This document shows positions 59,696-64,000 of a DNA stretch of 64,000 nucleotides, piece after piece. Numbering within the stretch: the stretch's first letter is position 1; each line of letters opens with the position of its first letter. Source of the stretch: Dimorphilus gyrociliatus. Its lineage: Eukaryota; Annelida; Polychaeta; Dinophilidae. The stretch lies in assembly GCA_904063045.1 (NCBI GenBank), contig CAJFCJ010000044.1:62001-126000 (forward strand), written 5' to 3'. Made by a program: the position numbers and the translations under genes. The notes under the pieces are model-generated. The model saw nothing but the letters and a program-made list of their open reading frames with translations. It was not told the DNA's origin and made no database searches.

Positions 59696-60059
59696 ATCTG
59701 GTATTGCCTAAGATGTAACAAATTTGACATGCATCTTTTCTATGTTCTTTGTTCCTTTGTTAACTGCATAGTGGCTCCATCTAATATGGGCAAACAATCT
59801 ATTTCTGAAGTTCATTTATATCTAAAGTCTTGATATCAATATGTCATTATGTCTAAGTGTACATACATTTTGATAGAATTGATGAGAAATCAGGCAATAA
59901 TCCATCAGTTTTCCGATTCCCTGCTGCCTTCAATGTATCTACTAGAAACCAGTCTATCTTAAACTCCTAATATCAGAAATAGATACTAAAGAGCAACTTG
60001 GAGAAGTAGAGTAATATTTGACATCTTTGAATACTTTTCCTTATCTTTCTAAGTGATGT

Positions 60060-60310
60060 CGCTGACTGAATTTATCCAATTACTGCTTTAACTCTTATCT
60101 TTGCAGTCAACAACAAAATCACACGTACGATGAACTGCAATTTCTCCTCACCCAGCTAAACATTGAAATTTATAACCAATTGTACAATTCATCTCGTTGC
60201 TTTTATCATTGCAGTCATAGAATGTATCACAAACATACATTTAATATTCATGCAATCAGATTGGTATGTACAAATGTTAGTTCCATTGCAGTTGGGTGTG
60301 TCTGTGAAGT
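60060..60310 (-). pseudogene. LDLa-repeat relics
   Basis: On minus, 60300-60160 encodes an LDLa-like repeat in two frames (NICTYQSDCMNI then YVCDTFYDCNDKSNEMNC), and 60125-60075 a second piece (TCDFVVDCKDKS) closed by a stop. These are remains of another LDLa-containing gene, probably a further LGR paralogue. Confidence 0.5.
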
Positions 60311-60397
60311 ACTTTATGTAATTGTTTCTCTCTCTCTTTCTCACTCTTTCTCTCTACCAAGCTGTCTCATATGTAAGATAATGATAAGCTTTTATTA

Positions 60398-61072
60398 GCC
60401 GCTCCCCAATCTTTTTAATAACAGGAACCAATGCCTTTTAATTTTATGAAATATGTTTTGAATCATTTTAAAAAGTTCAAGTAAATCATTGAATTTGTTG
60501 AATATTCAAGAAAAATCAAATTTGATACAAACCACAAATCGCCGTCAACTAATAAATTTAAGGGCTAGGGTTAGGTTTGTCTGTTAGCAATGATCTGCTA
60601 CTTTCTCTTGAAAAGAGTAATCTATTCTCTTTCAGTACTCTTTGTTCATTGGCTACTTATCATAAACTCTACACGTTTCATTCAAATGTGTTATATTGAA
60701 GGTTAATTAGCTAAGTTTGTCATTCTTTTTCAGTGAACAAACAAGTCAATCGTCGTCTTTCAAAGGATTATGCTGAACAACTGACAGATGGCAAGCTTTT
60801 TATCTGTTTTAAAGAAATTACAGAGTAAATCTTAAAATTATAAGATAAAGAAGGCCAAGGCCTGAACTTTCGGATAGGCTTACCTATGAGCAATACCGAA
60901 TGACGTCATATTGCTTTATAGTAAGTAGCTATAAACTTGTAGTCAATAGTAGATCATCTATATAATATGACCTACACATGCGGTCCATGCGACAGACTGC
61001 TATATGAGAAGCAATCTATACTGAGTTCACTACACAGACATTCGGTTTAAAATTGTCATTCTTCTTCTTAAC
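60398..61072. other. Intergenic with one candidate exon
   Basis: 60734-60828 (+) follows acceptor 'tttttcag' and is open to TAA (NKQVNRRLSKDYAEQL); possible terminal exon, unrecognised. 60563-60580 has a short TTAGGG-type run. Confidence 0.3.
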
Positions 61073-62357
<1,285 letters not shown>

Positions 62358-63151
62358 AGTCTCCTTTAGCTCTATCATTTCTTCAAGAAAATCTTTACGA
62401 ACTTTTCAAAATTCTTCTATGAAACATTTCCATTTGGAACAGAATAGGCAAATCATTGTCTATGTCTGTTCTTCGCTTATCCTATCATTCAGGTGTCAAC
62501 CCTGGGGTTTAGTTTTTTGTCAATAGTGTCTACTCTCTATTTTGTACTCTTTCGGATAAGAATTGGTCTATTCAATACAAATTGTTCTTATGAAATATGA
62601 AAATAAATGGCGCCATCTAAAAGGTACAAGTACCAAATACATTTGATCCTAATTCACTCTAACCACTTCTCTTAGAAATTTTCATAATTTCTAAATCTAA
62701 GAAGATAGGAGATGTAGATTGTTCTTTCTATCTATCCAACAATCAGGTAATAATTTGGAATGATAAATTCATCATTAAATGTAAATTTCAAGAAGATATG
62801 GGTTGTATACTCTAGTCATACCTAGTCAAATTGGAATTCAGTACAAGAATTCACATTCATAGATGGAGATTTACAGAAGAATGATAAACTATTCAATTTG
62901 TTTGAATTCAATTTTATAAGAGAAGTTGTAGGGTTGTAAGTCTAACCAAAAAGAGAAAAGAGAGAGGAAAAATGAAATTGTAATACAAACTTTCTTTCTT
63001 AAAGATTACTTGTAATATGTTTTTTATTCATAATCATGTCCATTGAAGCTTTCTACTACCGAAATAGGTAAAATTTAATCAATTAAATAATTCAAATTAT
63101 AGATGACCTATTTCTTTGTTACAGGCAAACACAGGCTAAAACTTGGAACTA
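62358..63151. other. Intergenic
   Basis: Between the GMD and RING genes, which converge. No gene or repeat recognised. Confidence 0.45.
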
Positions 63152-63341
63152 CTAGTAATAAGTATTAGTATCATCTCCAAATTTTACATTTATACTTTTA
63201 AAATCAGATTTTACAACTATGTGTCCTTGAATAGCACTTCTGCAAGTTGGACATTTAAATTTTGGCAGATTCTGCAGACACTTTTCACAGCAGACAAGAT
63301 GATTACAAGGCATCAGTAATATATTAGCCAAATTATTAAAT
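63152..63341 (-). CDS. C-terminal RING-finger exon
   Basis: An exon after acceptor 'cttttag' (63342-63343) encodes LLMPCNHLVCCEKCL, PKFKCPTCR and a short tail to TAG (63152-63154). C-x-H-x3-C-x2-C...C-x2-C is the second half of a C3HC4 RING, close to the IAP/MEX-type C-terminal RING; such proteins are usually E3 ubiquitin ligases. The first Cys pair must lie in an upstream exon, which I could not place with confidence. Confidence 0.6.
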
Positions 63342-63793
63342 CTAAAAGGGATTACTCAATGTTTTACATAAGCAAAGAGCGATAGGTATTGCTTATATTC
63401 ACAAGAGAAATAAGTCAGACAGCTAATTCTACCATTTGGTACGTTTCCATTCAAAATGCAAACTTTGTCAACAGTATCTACTTTTTCTAAGTCATAGGTC
63501 CACCTAGTTAATCAATTTCTGTCTCGTTTATTTAAATATACCAAAAAACAACATTATCATTCAGTTTACATTGATAAACCTTACAATTGTCATGTGATAT
63601 AGAGTTCAATTAGTGAAAGAGTGAAAGGAAACCAGTCAAGAAAATCCTTGAACCATCTGTTTGAATTTATTCACAATTCAATGCTTTTGTAGTATCTTTG
63701 ACAAATACCTTTTACCCTTTTTAAACAGGAATAGCCATTTAATATTAAGGGTGAAGGTGATAGGAAGCAACACAAATTTCTGTATGGATAATT
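63342..63793. other. Non-coding or unassigned
   Basis: Should contain an upstream exon or intron of the RING gene and the 3' flank of the lectin gene at the right edge. Nothing identified securely. Confidence 0.35.
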
Positions 63794-64000
63794 CTACAAT
63801 CTGTGTATTTCGTATTCGCATATTTGCATATTTTCATCAGTTAATCCAAATCCCTTAATATAAACAGCTTGGCAATGTTGAGAATTACAACTGCAAATAT
63901 AATTACAATACGTATCATCTCCAGTAGTCACGTGACACGTATTAAAAATGCCAAAAAATTCGGGGTTAACTTGTAAATCGTGGGGAACGTAGGCAAAAAC
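63794..64000 (-). CDS. C-terminal part of an F5/8C fucolectin-like domain (runs off the window)
   Basis: Open frame from the window edge to TAG at 63794-63796, 68 codons. Cys-rich with HCQAVYIKGFG and MQICEYEIH, matching the end of the F5/8C (fucolectin) domains in the gene at 51579 (GYLVRI...LTICDVYI). Probably the end of another secreted lectin gene on the minus strand; its start is outside the window. Confidence 0.55.
   Translation of the reverse strand, partial: VFAYVPHDLQVNPEFFGIFNTCHVTTGDDTYCNYICSCNSQHCQAVYIKGFGLTDENMQICEYEIHRL

Overview
The window is nuclear DNA from an invertebrate animal with an AT-rich genome and very short introns (mostly about 35-80 nt with GT..AG borders). The animal assignment rests on gene content: a Notch-ligand (DSL) relic, leucine-rich-repeat GPCRs with LDLa repeats (LGR/GRL101 type), a CARD-like/NACHT/LRR relic, a dispanin, and F5/8C (fucolectin-like) lectins. 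I cannot name the phylum. No rRNA, tRNA or CRISPR was seen.

Layout. 1-7700 is repeats: a 207-bp MITE, a MULE transposon with a perfect 9-bp target duplication, arrays of a ~180-bp repeat around an acidic ORF of unknown function, and a repeat carrying a hammerhead ribozyme. 7777-30856 holds three paralogous giant receptor genes. Gene A (minus, damaged, with an LTR-retrotransposon fragment inside) and gene B (plus) start head to head across 181 bp; gene C (minus) converges on B. Each encodes, in order, a signal peptide, SRCR-like domains, a C-type-lectin-like domain, six LDLa repeats, LRRs, a rhodopsin-type seven-helix domain and a short degenerate kinase-like tail. 31701-34422 is a second MULE. 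34850-41979 (minus) is a CARD-like/NACHT/LRR gene broken by several frameshifts, next to another hammerhead repeat. 42300-49450 contains retroelement debris, a PAN-domain secreted protein abutting an antisense Notch-ligand fragment, and an orphan class A GPCR. 49760-51101 is a decayed fourth LGR. 51579-55642 has a multi-F5/8C secreted lectin and a dispanin. 56733-57997 is a deleted Tc1 element lying in an intron of an unrecognised minus-strand gene. The right end has an unrecognised protein, LDLa relics, a decayed GDP-mannose 4,6-dehydratase, a RING-finger exon and the end of another F5/8C lectin gene.

The theme is an extracellular recognition locus (SRCR, C-type lectin, LDLa, LRR, PAN and F5/8C modules coupled to 7TM signalling), with a cytosolic NLR relic nearby, embedded in active-looking mobile DNA. 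Function is inferred from domains only. Exon joins were done by eye; outer exons of the receptor genes are the least certain.
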